From DATFWC01 sp045801465 (GTDB lineage: Bacteria > Pseudomonadota > Alphaproteobacteria > Rhizobiales > Xanthobacteraceae), in the NCBI GenBank assembly GCA_045801465.1, contig JBJMSU010000137.1, forward strand, positions 1 to 16,643: a DNA stretch of 16,643 bases, read 5' to 3'. The translations under genes were made by a program, and so were the position numbers. This document shows, piece after piece, positions 1 through 6,934 of the stretch; position 1 is the first letter of the stretch; each line of letters opens with the position of its first letter. The notes under the pieces are model-generated. The model did not search any database. It was given only the letters and a program-made list of their open reading frames with translations, and had not been told where the DNA came from.

Positions 1-2
1 AT

Positions 3-45
3 GTGGGCCCTCTTATGCTCGCTATGCGAGAGCAAGAGGGCCCAC
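3..45. terminator. Long GC-rich hairpin at window start
   Basis: A 12-nt arm, GTGGGCCCTCTT (3-14), is repeated exactly as its reverse complement at 34-45. A second internal stem, CTCGC (18-22) with GCGAG (26-30), closes a three-base loop, leaving a small internal loop between the two stems. No T-run follows on either strand, so this is not a classic intrinsic terminator. GC-rich hairpins without a U-tract are commonly proposed as terminators in actinobacteria. It may end a gene lying left of the window or may be an interspersed palindrome. No coding sequence is supported in 1-169. Confidence 0.55.
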
Positions 46-169
46 CCCTGGCGCGCCAGCCCACCCTTTCCCTCGCCGAACGCAACCAGCGCCCGCACGC
101 CACAAGCGTCGGCGCTGCGCGCCACCGACGCTCCACCCGCAACGCAGGCACCGGCCGTTCAGCGACTCC

Positions 170-589
170 GTGGGCAGGACAGCTGGCGCACTACCATCCC
201 GCGCCGTGCTTCGCCGATCGCTTGTCATCGCCGTCCTGCTGTGCGTCCTCGCGCCGCCCGTCGCCGCGCTCGCGCAGTCGCCGTTCAGCCCGCTGCCGCA
301 GGCCCAGGAGCCGACGCAGACCGCCACGACGTCGAACTCCTCGACGAACAACGGCGACAGCGGTGGCCTGGCGAGCTGGCAGGAGGTCTTGATCTTCATG
401 GGCGGCGTCGCACTGATCATCGGGATCGGCTACGCGATCGTCACCGACGCGCGCCGCAACGCACCCGTCAAGGCGGGGGAGGAGAGCCACATCGGCGACC
501 CGACCAAGCCCCTGCCCAAGGCGCGCACGAAGCCGGTGCGGCGCGCGAAGGCACGAGCCGCCCGCGCGTCGCGTAAGCGCAATCGCTAA
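170..589 (+). CDS. Small secreted or membrane-anchored hypothetical protein
   Basis: I do not recognise a named family. The 139-residue product starts at GTG; another GTG at 206 gives a shorter leader and is equally plausible. Residues 13-36 look like a signal peptide or first membrane segment, with two arginines followed by a hydrophobic stretch and an Ala-rich cleavage-like site ending ALAQ. A Thr/Ser/Asn-rich, low-complexity linker (about 47-66) follows. A second hydrophobic segment (about 72-90, LIFMGGVALIIGIGYAIV) precedes a very basic tail rich in Lys, Arg and Ala. The layout suggests a small bitopic membrane protein with a cationic cytoplasmic tail, a type often seen in Solirubrobacter-like actinobacteria. 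Its stop overlaps the stop of the convergent gene at 586. GC-rich third positions support this frame over the overlapping ones. Function unknown. Confidence 0.65.
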   Translation: MGRTAGALPSRAVLRRSLVIAVLLCVLAPPVAALAQSPFSPLPQAQEPTQTATTSNSSTNNGDSGGLASWQEVLIFMGGVALIIGIGYAIVTDARRNAPVKAGEESHIGDPTKPLPKARTKPVRRAKARAARASRKRNR

Positions 590-1389
590 GGCGTCGAGTC
601 CGGGTCGACGTACCCCGACCCGATCGCACGGCTGCTGGTCGCCAGGCACGCGCGGTCGAGGCGCACGAACGCCAGCGGCCTGCCCGCCTCGCCCTGGGCG
701 GGGCTGTTGCGGCAGGTGACGTAGGTGAAGTTGCGGAAGTTGAGCGCCGCGACGAACGCGTAGCCGACCTTGCCGACGACCTGGCCGCTGCGGACCGCGT
801 TCTGCTGGATGGCGACGCAGTCGTAGCGGCCGATCGGCTTGGACAGGTCGCGGTCGTCCGGGACCGCCTCGCGGGCGCGCAGGAACGGACCGCATTCCGT
901 GTGCGTGATCGTGCCGTGCAGCTCGCCGGTCTTCACGCGGCCGCGCGCGTCGGCGGTGATCGCGTCCTGCGCTGCGAGCACCAGGCCATGGCGCGCCTTG
1001 AGCTGCTGCGCCGGCGACGCGCCCTTGCGTGGCTTCAGCGCGACCGCCGACCCGCGGTGGGGCGCCTGCACGCGCTTGAGCCGCGCGATCTCCGCGGCGA
1101 CGAGCTTCGCCTTCTCCGCCTTGGCGCGCTTGTCGTTCGTGCTCTTGTCGCTCAGGAGCACCACCGCGCCGACTGCGAACGCCACCAGGACCAGGAGCCC
1201 GACGCCGATCGCGATCGCGCGGCGCCGGCGCACCTCTGAGAGCGGGCGGGAGAAGTACGACGAGCCGCAGTGTGGGCAGTGCTCGCTGCGCGTGCGCTCC
1301 TCGCGGCCGCAGCGCGGACAGGTGCGCAGTGGCGCCTCATCGTTGCGAGCCAGGGCGGCGCGGACCTCGTCACGCATGGAGTCGCTCAT
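586..1389 (-). CDS. Membrane protein with N-terminal zinc ribbon
   Basis: The 267-residue product has three visible parts. Residues 24-41 form a CPRC...CPHC zinc ribbon (Cys24, 27, 38, 41). Residues 58-80 are one transmembrane helix preceded by RRRR, which by the positive-inside rule places the zinc ribbon in the cytoplasm. Residues 81-267 form an extracytoplasmic part that starts with a Lys/Ala/Glu-rich, probably coiled-coil stretch (88-106). This continues into a domain with four cysteines (166, 191, 226, 248) that could form two disulfides. I recognise no enzyme motif; proteins of this layout are annotated as zinc-ribbon hypothetical proteins in actinobacteria. ATG codons at 1389 and 1377 are both possible starts, neither with a clear ribosome-binding site. 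It is convergent with the gene on its left (stops overlap) and divergent from the CGNR regulator, about 40 bp away. Function unknown. Confidence 0.75.
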   Translation of the reverse strand: MSDSMRDEVRAALARNDEAPLRTCPRCGREERTRSEHCPHCGSSYFSRPLSEVRRRRAIAIGVGLLVLVAFAVGAVVLLSDKSTNDKRAKAEKAKLVAAEIARLKRVQAPHRGSAVALKPRKGASPAQQLKARHGLVLAAQDAITADARGRVKTGELHGTITHTECGPFLRAREAVPDDRDLSKPIGRYDCVAIQQNAVRSGQVVGKVGYAFVAALNFRNFTYVTCRNSPAQGEAGRPLAFVRLDRACLATSSRAIGSGYVDPDSTP

Positions 1390-1430
1390 GCAGCAAACCA
1401 GCGTAGACGTTGACGGTGGTTTGCGCCAGT

Positions 1431-2000
1431 ATGTTCTCGATGGATCGCTTCGATCCCGGCCGACAGCCGGCAGGACGCCCCCCGGCGCCCGGGCGCCTGG
1501 GCTACGTGCAGGCGTTCCTGAACTCGTTCTGGGACCTCGACAACGACGGCGCCGATCGCTGGGAGACGCCCGCCGGGCTGGCGACGTGGCTGCGCGAGCG
1601 CGGGTTCGAAGAAACGGTCAGTGAGCGCGAGCACGAGTACACGGTCGCACTGCGCGAGGGCCTGCGGGACGCCCTGCGCGGCGAGGGCTGGGATGGCGTC
1701 ACCGACGATGGCGCGCTGGTGGTGCGTCATGACGCTGACACGAGCTGGCTGGAGCCCGCGGGGGACGGTCCGGCCGCTGCGCGGGCGCTCGCGCTGGGAA
1801 TCGTGCTCGAGGCGCGTCGCGACGGCAGCTGGCAGCGGATGAAGGCGTGCCCGGGCCCGCACTGCGGCTGGGCCTTCCACGATCACAGCCGCAACCGCTC
1901 GGGCCAGTGGTGCTCGATGACGATCTGCGGCAACCGCACCAAGGGAGCCAAGTTCCGCCGCCGTCGGCGGGCTGCAGGACCCCTGTCACCTCAGGGATGA
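1431..2000 (+). CDS. CGNR zinc-finger protein (ABATE-domain regulator)
   Basis: The C-terminal 50 residues carry the CGNR zinc-finger signature: Cys140 and Cys145, then WAFHDHSRNRSGQWC with Cys161, then ICGNR with Cys166, followed by a basic tail. The N-terminal half (about 25-130) fits the stress-induced-regulator ABATE region usually paired with this finger, with an early FLNSFWDLDNDG segment. Proteins of this class are predicted cytoplasmic DNA-binding transcription regulators; the finger is common in actinobacteria. ATG at 1431 and ATG at 1440 are both plausible starts. The frame is open up to GTG 1410, but that extension lacks the family's pattern. The finger and its spacing are intact. 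The nearest partner is the divergent zinc-ribbon membrane gene, and the short gap between them probably contains both promoters. Target genes cannot be inferred. Confidence 0.85.
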   Translation: MFSMDRFDPGRQPAGRPPAPGRLGYVQAFLNSFWDLDNDGADRWETPAGLATWLRERGFEETVSEREHEYTVALREGLRDALRGEGWDGVTDDGALVVRHDADTSWLEPAGDGPAAARALALGIVLEARRDGSWQRMKACPGPHCGWAFHDHSRNRSGQWCSMTICGNRTKGAKFRRRRRAAGPLSPQG

Positions 2001-2074
2001 GGCGGTGTACGTCGAAGATCGCCCGGTAACCGCGCCTTCACCCGTTGCGCCCAGTCGATCCGCATCCTCTGGCA

Positions 2075-2857
2075 ATGGCGTCCCGCCACTCCCTACACGT
2101 CGCGCCCGTCCCCGCGCGCCTTCCGCGTCACGTCCGTCGCGAGACGGTGCGGCTGCGCGACGGAGCGCGGACGACGCTCTACGTCGCGAGCTACCCGCTG
2201 GAGCGCACCCGCGTCCGCGTGGTGCGCCTGCCGCGGCCCACGCGGCTGGGGGAGTGGTGCGCCGCGACCGGGACACCCGAGGCCCTGGTCGGCGGCTTCT
2301 TCGTGCGGTCGCATGGCACGCCGCTCGGCGAGCTTCGCCAGGCCGGCGTCAAGCGCCGGCACGTCGCGTTCGACCAGCCCTGGGACGAGCTGCGTGCGTG
2401 TGTGCACATCGCGGGCGACGAGCTGCGGATCGCGCGGCGCGACCAGATCACCGCCACGCCCGAGGGCGATCTGCTGCAGGCGGGGCCGCTCCTCGTGGAC
2501 AGCGGGCGCTTGGCGTGCGGCGCCGACATCGAGGGCTTCTCCGCGGGCGCGCGTCAGTTCGACTCGGACATCACCGACGGGCGTTACCCGCGCGCGGCGC
2601 TCGCGGTGGCGCGCCGCGGCCGACTGCTCGCCGTGGCCTGCGACGGCCGCGCGGACGACGAGGCGGGCCTGACGATGACCGAGCTCGCCGAGACCCTGAT
2701 CGCATTGGGCGCCGTACACGCGCTGAACCTCGACGGCGGCGGGTCGACGTCGCTCGTCGCGGGCGGCCGCCTGTGCAACGTCCCGCGCGAGTCGCACGGC
2801 GTGGAGCTCCCGGGCGGCCGGCCCATCTCCACTGCGCTGACGTTCGCCTTCGACTAG
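2075..2857 (+). CDS. Phosphodiester glycosidase family protein (NAGPA domain)
   Basis: The 260-residue product from ATG 2075 matches the NAGPA/DUF2233 fold named after the enzyme that uncovers mannose-6-phosphate, and also found in bacterial exopolysaccharide-related proteins. Recognisable landmarks in order are GGFF (73-76), AGPLLVDSG (136-144), a RYPRAALAV strand (170-178), and the hallmark HALNLDGGGSTSLVAGG near residues 215-231, followed by GRPISTALTF at the end. No signal peptide or membrane helix is visible, so the protein may be cytoplasmic. Some bacterial homologues are secreted, so this is a difference worth noting. A TTG at 2045 would add ten residues and is less likely. Its stop codon lies directly against the stop of the convergent truncated oxidoreductase. 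The substrate is unknown; family members cleave phosphodiester-linked sugars. Confidence 0.85.
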   Translation: MASRHSLHVAPVPARLPRHVRRETVRLRDGARTTLYVASYPLERTRVRVVRLPRPTRLGEWCAATGTPEALVGGFFVRSHGTPLGELRQAGVKRRHVAFDQPWDELRACVHIAGDELRIARRDQITATPEGDLLQAGPLLVDSGRLACGADIEGFSAGARQFDSDITDGRYPRAALAVARRGRLLAVACDGRADDEAGLTMTELAETLIALGAVHALNLDGGGSTSLVAGGRLCNVPRESHGVELPGGRPISTALTFAFD

Positions 2858-3304
2858 TTACGGACGAACGCGGATGATCGTCTTCCCCTTGATCCGCTCG
2901 GTCGGGTTGAGGGCGGCGACGGCGTCGTCGAGGGTCGCGACCGTGCCGATGTTCGTCCGCAGTCGTCCGTCCCGCACCCGCTGGACGATCTCACTCAGTT
3001 GGGCGCGGTCGGACTCGACGACGAAGTCGACTGCCAGGCCGTCGGCGGGCCGCGCCTCGGGCGGCCCCACGACGGTCACGAGGGTTCCTCCGGCCCGGAT
3101 CAGGCTTGCGGACCGCTTCTGGATGTCGCCGCCGATGACGTCGAACACCAGGTCGACGCCGCCGACATCTTCCAGGGCGTCGTTCTCCAGATCGACGAAC
3201 TCCTGCGCGCCGAAGTCGAGCGCCTTCTGGCGGTCGGCAGCGCGTCCGGTGCCGATGACGTAGGCGCCGGCCTCACGTGCGAGTTGCGTCACCATCGTCC
3301 CGAC
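2858..3304 (-). pseudogene. MDR-family NADP-dependent oxidoreductase, 3' half only
   Basis: This encodes the C-terminal 148 residues of a quinone-oxidoreductase-like medium-chain dehydrogenase/reductase, from VGTMVTQLAREAGAYVIGTG to IIRVRP. It covers the end of the Rossmann dinucleotide-binding domain (cofactor loop GTGRAADRQ, then DLVFDVIGGD and GGTLV strands) and the C-terminal cap. The N-terminal catalytic domain, about half of a normal protein of roughly 310 residues, is absent. Upstream of 3304 on this strand the sequence becomes the antisense of the second copy. The frame stays open to 3538, but its first 78 residues are antisense shadow of the neighbour and not dehydrogenase. The G-rich start of the nucleotide-binding motif (expected HGAAGA before VG) is also missing, so no functional enzyme can be made. 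Compare the partner copy at 3297-4094. Confidence 0.85.
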
Positions 3305-4094
3305 TGAACTGGCGTGGCCCTCGACCTGGACCGATCGCCGCGACCGTGACCGAACACCGTCGATCCCTGGGCACGAGCTGGCCGGAGTGGTGACCGCCCT
3401 CGGGTACGGCACGACGGGGGTGTCGGTGGGACAGCGGGTGCTCGGCCTCGCGGACTGGCATCGCGACGGCACCCTGGCGGAGTACGTCGCGATCGAGGCA
3501 CGCAACCTCGCGCCGCTGCCGGGCGACGTGGAGTTCACCGTGGGCGCGAGCCTGCCGATCTCGGGCCTGACCGCATGGCAGGGCCTGTTCGACCACGGCC
3601 GCCTTCAGGCGGGGCAGAGCGTGCTCGCGCACGGCGCGGCGGGCGCAGTCGGGACGATGGTGACGCAACTCGCGCGTGAGGCCGGCGCCTACGTCATCGC
3701 CACCGGGCGCGCCGCCGACCGCCAGACGGCGCTCGACTTCGGCGCCCAGGAGTTCGTCGACCTCGACGACGACGCCCTGGAAGACGTCGGCGGCGTCGAC
3801 CTGGTGTTCGACGTCATCGGCGGGGACATCCAGAAGCGGTCCGCACGCCTGATTCGAGCCGGAGGAACACTGGTGTCCATCGTCGGGCCGACCGAGGCGC
3901 GGCCCGCCGACGGCCTGACGGTCGACTTCGTTGTCGAGTCCGATCGTGCCCAACTGAGTGAGATCGTCCAGCGGGTGCGGGACGGACGACTGCGGACGAA
4001 CATCGGCAACGTCTCGGCCCTCGACGATGCCGTCGCCACCTTCAACGCGACCGAGCGACGCGCGGGGAAGACGGTCATCCGCGTTCGTCCGTGA
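3297..4094 (+). CDS. MDR-family NADP-dependent oxidoreductase, N-terminally truncated
   Basis: The frame reads without interruption from about 3297 (VPTELAWPSTWTDRR) to the stop at 4094. It contains IPGHELAGVV (GHE motif of the MDR catalytic domain), GQRVLGLADW, RDGTLAEYV, ASLPISGLTAWQGLF, then the nucleotide-binding motif HGAAGAVGTMV and the C-terminal cap ending TVIRVRP. This is the zeta-crystallin/quinone oxidoreductase-like branch; such enzymes reduce quinones or enones with NADPH in the cytoplasm and usually lack catalytic zinc. About 45-50 N-terminal residues expected for the family are missing, because the sequence runs straight into the inverted partial copy. GTG 3387 is the only evident internal start and would remove still more of the domain. 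It is therefore either a broken gene or one cut by a chimeric join. The third codon positions are as GC-rich as those of the genes to its left. Confidence 0.8.
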   Translation, partial: VPTELAWPSTWTDRRDRDRTPSIPGHELAGVVTALGYGTTGVSVGQRVLGLADWHRDGTLAEYVAIEARNLAPLPGDVEFTVGASLPISGLTAWQGLFDHGRLQAGQSVLAHGAAGAVGTMVTQLAREAGAYVIATGRAADRQTALDFGAQEFVDLDDDALEDVGGVDLVFDVIGGDIQKRSARLIRAGGTLVSIVGPTEARPADGLTVDFVVESDRAQLSEIVQRVRDGRLRTNIGNVSALDDAVATFNATERRAGKTVIRVRP

Positions 4095-4253
4095 GCGACA
4101 CGCGTCCCTTCAGCTCAAGGCATCCTTGTTGATGCGCGGCATCCAGATGACTGTGTGAACGGGAGCGACGAGGCGACGGCGCTTTCTCGACAGTGTCGCC
4201 AGACCGGGCTACATGATTTCCTGCACAAATTACGTGCGAGACGGGAGCGAACA
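4095..4253. other. Non-coding junction between two sequence types
   Basis: This 159-bp stretch separates the actinobacterial-looking MDR gene from the alphaproteobacterial-looking UbiD gene. It contains no recognisable promoter or terminator. A 10-nt direct repeat ACGGGAGCGA occurs at 4159-4168 and 4241-4250; the second copy includes the probable ribosome-binding site of the UbiD gene. The sequence becomes visibly more AT-containing after about 4200 (for example ACATGATTTCCTGCACAAATTA). The exact switch point cannot be placed by eye. Confidence 0.5.
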
Positions 4254-5696
4254 GTGCCCTACGGGGACTTGCGGGAGTTCATCGCCGAGGTCGACAGGTT
4301 GGGAGCGCTGCGGCGGATCAATGGTGCAGATCCACGTTTCGAGATCGGCGGGATCACGGAAGTCGCGGCCGGGCTGCCCGACCGTCCGGCCCTGCTGTTC
4401 GACCGGATCAAGGGCTTTGCGCCCGGCTTCCGGGTGTTCACGAACGCAACGACAAGTCCGCAGCGGGCGGCGCTTGCCCTCGGCATCGACCCGCATCTGA
4501 GCCCGCTCGAGGCGCTGAAAGCCTGGATGGCCAAGCGGCAAACGCTCAAGCCGCATAAGCCGGCGCCGGTCAACGACGCGCCGTTTCTCGAGAACTCGTT
4601 CAAGCACGGCGACGTCGACCTGCAGCGGCTGCCGGCGCCGTATTGGCATCGCCAGGACGGCGGCGCCTATATCGGATCCGGCAGTATCGTGATCATGCGC
4701 GATCCTGACGGCGGCTGGATCAATGCATCCATCTACCGCGTGCAGGTGCACAGCAACACGAAGGTGACGATTCAGTTCGACCACCAGGGCCGCCATGGCG
4801 CCATCATCGCGCGGAAGTACTGGGACAAGGGCGAGGCGTGCCCGGTGGCGGTGGTCAACGGCGAGGACCCGGCACTGTTCATCGCCGGTTTTGAATATCT
4901 CCCCGCCGGACAGTCCGAATACGATTTCGCTGGAGCCATCAAGGGAGCGCCGATCGAGGTGCTGGCCGCGCCGGTGACGGGGCTCCCGCTGCCAGCACGG
5001 GCGGAAATCATTCTAGAGGGCGACCTGTTGCCGCCGAGCCAGGAAACCCTGCCGGAAGGTCCATTCGGCGAGTTCACCGGATACTATGCCGCCGACAAGC
5101 GGCCATGCCCGGTCATGGAGGTGACGGCGATCCACCATCGCAGTAACCCGATCCTGCTTGGCTCGCCGCCGATGAAGCCGCCGCACTTCCACTTTGGCCT
5201 GCCGTTCCGCGCAGCGAGCATCTGGAGCAACCTGGAGAGCGCCGGCGTGACCGACGTGGCCGGCGTGTGGCAGCACGTCGCGCAATTGATGACGGTCGTC
5301 GCGCTCAAGCAGCGTTACGACGGCCATGCCAAGCGCGCGGCGCTGATCGCTGCGGCCAACAGCTATATGGGCCGGCTGGTGGTTGTCGTTGACGACGACA
5401 TCGACCCCTCGAATCTCGCCGACGTGATGTGGGCCATTACGACGCGTTGCGAGCCTTCCGAGCAGATCGATATCGTACGCAAGGCCTGGAGCTCGGCGCT
5501 GGATCCGCGCATCCCGGCGGACGACAAGCAGCGCGGGATCACATCGCATTCCAAGGCGATCATCGACGCCTGTCGGCCGTTTGCCTGGCTCGACAGGTTT
5601 CCGCCGACCTCGGCGTTGTCGCAGCAGGAGGCGCGGGCGATCGCGGAGAAGTGGGGCGAGGCGCTCAAGGCGCCGAGCGGGCGCACCGGCGACTAG
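4254..5696 (+). CDS. UbiD family prFMN-dependent decarboxylase
   Basis: The 480-residue product belongs to the UbiD family, cytoplasmic enzymes that decarboxylate or carboxylate aromatic and alpha,beta-unsaturated acids using prenylated FMN. Start GTG 4254 is preferred. It has GGGAG about eight bases upstream, and the protein then begins with the family's YGDLREFIAEVDRLG; a longer open frame from 4155 adds 33 residues of no family character. The prFMN/metal-binding segment INASIYR places Asn157 and Arg162. PEGPFGEFTGYYA supplies the two glutamates Glu268 and Glu273, five residues apart, as in characterised fungal Fdc (Glu277/Glu282, with Arg173). The Arg-Glu-Glu set is thus complete and the length is normal, so the enzyme should be active if cofactor is available. 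No ubiX prenyltransferase is in the window. It faces the SBP1 operon convergently. Substrate is unknown: a catabolic aromatic or heteroaromatic acid is more likely than the ubiquinone intermediate, given the transport genes nearby. Confidence 0.92.
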   Translation: MPYGDLREFIAEVDRLGALRRINGADPRFEIGGITEVAAGLPDRPALLFDRIKGFAPGFRVFTNATTSPQRAALALGIDPHLSPLEALKAWMAKRQTLKPHKPAPVNDAPFLENSFKHGDVDLQRLPAPYWHRQDGGAYIGSGSIVIMRDPDGGWINASIYRVQVHSNTKVTIQFDHQGRHGAIIARKYWDKGEACPVAVVNGEDPALFIAGFEYLPAGQSEYDFAGAIKGAPIEVLAAPVTGLPLPARAEIILEGDLLPPSQETLPEGPFGEFTGYYAADKRPCPVMEVTAIHHRSNPILLGSPPMKPPHFHFGLPFRAASIWSNLESAGVTDVAGVWQHVAQLMTVVALKQRYDGHAKRAALIAAANSYMGRLVVVVDDDIDPSNLADVMWAITTRCEPSEQIDIVRKAWSSALDPRIPADDKQRGITSHSKAIIDACRPFAWLDRFPPTSALSQQEARAIAEKWGEALKAPSGRTGD

Positions 5697-5854
5697 TTTG
5701 TGACTTCGTCCTGCCCGCGCCAGCCGCCATAAGCGGCGAGGGTTGTCCCCGCATTCCGGTCGGTATGGCATGGCAGTGCAGGAAGCCTCGTCATGGCCGG
5801 GTCAAGCCGTGGGTCAAGCTCGGCCAACGAGGTCGTGAGTCAAAGCGCAGCATC

Positions 5855-6916
5855 TCAATTCCCGAACGGCTTTTCCTTCTCCAGCCGTGCCTTGGCGTCC
5901 CGGGCGATGCTGAGGTCGAACAGTTGCTCGCGCGGGACCTTCTTCTCGACGAAATGGAAATATTTGCCGCTCCAGAAATCCTGCATTTCGGTGATCGAGT
6001 CGACGAGCGGCATTCCGTCCTCGTTCACATAGGACCAATGCGGCGCGATCGCCTTGACCAGCTCGGGTTTGTTGAGCGCGGTATTCTTGGCCAGGATCTC
6101 CACGACGTCGGGGTGCTGGTCCGGCGCCTGCGCGGCCGCATTGAACTCCTTGGCAGCGTGCAGATATGCCATGGCGAAGCGGATCACGACGTCGCGGTTC
6201 TTGTCGAGGAATTCCTTGCGAACCGAATACATCGCGATCGCCGCACCCGGCACCATCTGATCGCCGGTGGCGACGATCGGACCCCACTTGTTCTGCTCAG
6301 CGAACACGCCGAACTGCCAAGCGAGGTCGGTCGCATCGACCTGTCCCTGGCCAAGCATCTTCATCAGATCCGGCTGCGAGACGTTGACGACCCATTGGAC
6401 GTCTTTGGCCGGATCGAGCCCGACCTTTAGTAGCGCCTGCGCCAGGTTGTATTGGTTGATGCTGCCGAGGGCGCCGACGCCCATCTTCTTGCCCTTGAGC
6501 TTGGCGAAATCGGCCATCGACTTGATGCCGTCGTCGTACAGCGCCTGGGTCACATTCACCAACGTATAGGCAAAACCGGGTCGGTTGTGACCACGATCAA
6601 GGATGAGAACCAGCGGCGCACCCTTGGCGATGCTGTTGAACAGGCTGGCATTCGCCGTCATTAACGCCATGTCGAGCTCGCCCGATAGCATGGAGGGAAC
6701 CGCCAGGGCGCCGTCCATGTAGGTCTTCGTCTCGATCTCGAGCCCGAGCTTCTGGAAATAACCTTTCTCGCGCGCGACATAGAACGCGCCGCCGGTGATG
6801 AACGGGCCTTCGCCGACGCGAATGCGGTCGGCGGCGCGAACCTTCGCCGGCACCGCCAAACACAGCATGGTCAGCAACATGGCCACCGGTGTGAAAAGCC
6901 GTTTCACTGTGCTCAT
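5855..6916 (-). CDS. NitT/TauT-type ABC transporter substrate-binding protein 1
   Basis: A 353-residue periplasmic binding protein of the SsuA/THI5/NMT1-like type. Residues 1-29 form a signal peptide: VKRLF positive end, hydrophobic LLTMLCLAV core, and a VRA-A cleavage-like site. The mature part starts RIRVGEGPFITGGAFYVAREKGYF, the usual first strand and helix of these proteins. ALAVPSMLSGELDMALMTA follows, then KGKKMGVGALGS at the start of the second lobe. Start ATG 6916 is preferred over the overlapping TTG 6919 because GAGGAGGG lies five bases upstream. It is the last gene of the operon amidohydrolase-ATPase-permease-SBP, 18 bp after the permease. Known relatives bind nitrate, taurine, aliphatic sulfonates, pyrimidine precursors or aromatic acids; the sequence does not reveal which. 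The adjacent amidohydrolase suggests a nitrogen-containing ligand. The gene converges on the UbiD gene, 158 bp away. Confidence 0.92.
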   Translation of the reverse strand: MSTVKRLFTPVAMLLTMLCLAVPAKVRAADRIRVGEGPFITGGAFYVAREKGYFQKLGLEIETKTYMDGALAVPSMLSGELDMALMTANASLFNSIAKGAPLVLILDRGHNRPGFAYTLVNVTQALYDDGIKSMADFAKLKGKKMGVGALGSINQYNLAQALLKVGLDPAKDVQWVVNVSQPDLMKMLGQGQVDATDLAWQFGVFAEQNKWGPIVATGDQMVPGAAIAMYSVRKEFLDKNRDVVIRFAMAYLHAAKEFNAAAQAPDQHPDVVEILAKNTALNKPELVKAIAPHWSYVNEDGMPLVDSITEMQDFWSGKYFHFVEKKVPREQLFDLSIARDAKARLEKEKPFGN

Positions 6917-6934
6917 CAAGACCCTCCTCGAGAC

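Larger units (their letters stand above)
2858..4094. repeat. Inverted pair of diverged 447-bp MDR gene ends
   Basis: The left arm 2858-3304 and right arm 3648-4094 are both 447 bp and encode the same 148-residue C-terminal segment on opposite strands, with no indel. Counting residues directly gives 130 of 148 identical (18 substitutions). Both arms end at the equivalent stop codon, TAA on the left and TGA on the right. The 343 bp between them belong to the right copy only. Because the arms are diverged, they come from two paralogues or two strains rather than a fresh fold-back duplication. Confidence 0.85.

Noticed and set aside
1..576. A 191-residue open frame from the first base
   Set aside because: Its translation is Arg/Ala/Pro-rich with no motif; it runs in a different frame through the 170-589 gene, which has a signal peptide, linker and membrane helix.
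3305..3538. 5' extension of the left MDR fragment on the minus strand
   Set aside because: These 78 codons are the reverse complement of the right copy's catalytic domain and have no dehydrogenase character.
4155..4253. Upstream extension of the UbiD gene to codon 4155
   Set aside because: The extra 33 residues have no family resemblance, while GTG 4254 has a ribosome-binding site and opens with the family's conserved N-terminus.
5697..5854. Terminator between the UbiD and SBP1 genes (GCCGC/GCGGC at 5723-5737)
   Set aside because: Only five base pairs with a five-base loop and no T-run; too weak to call in GC-rich DNA.
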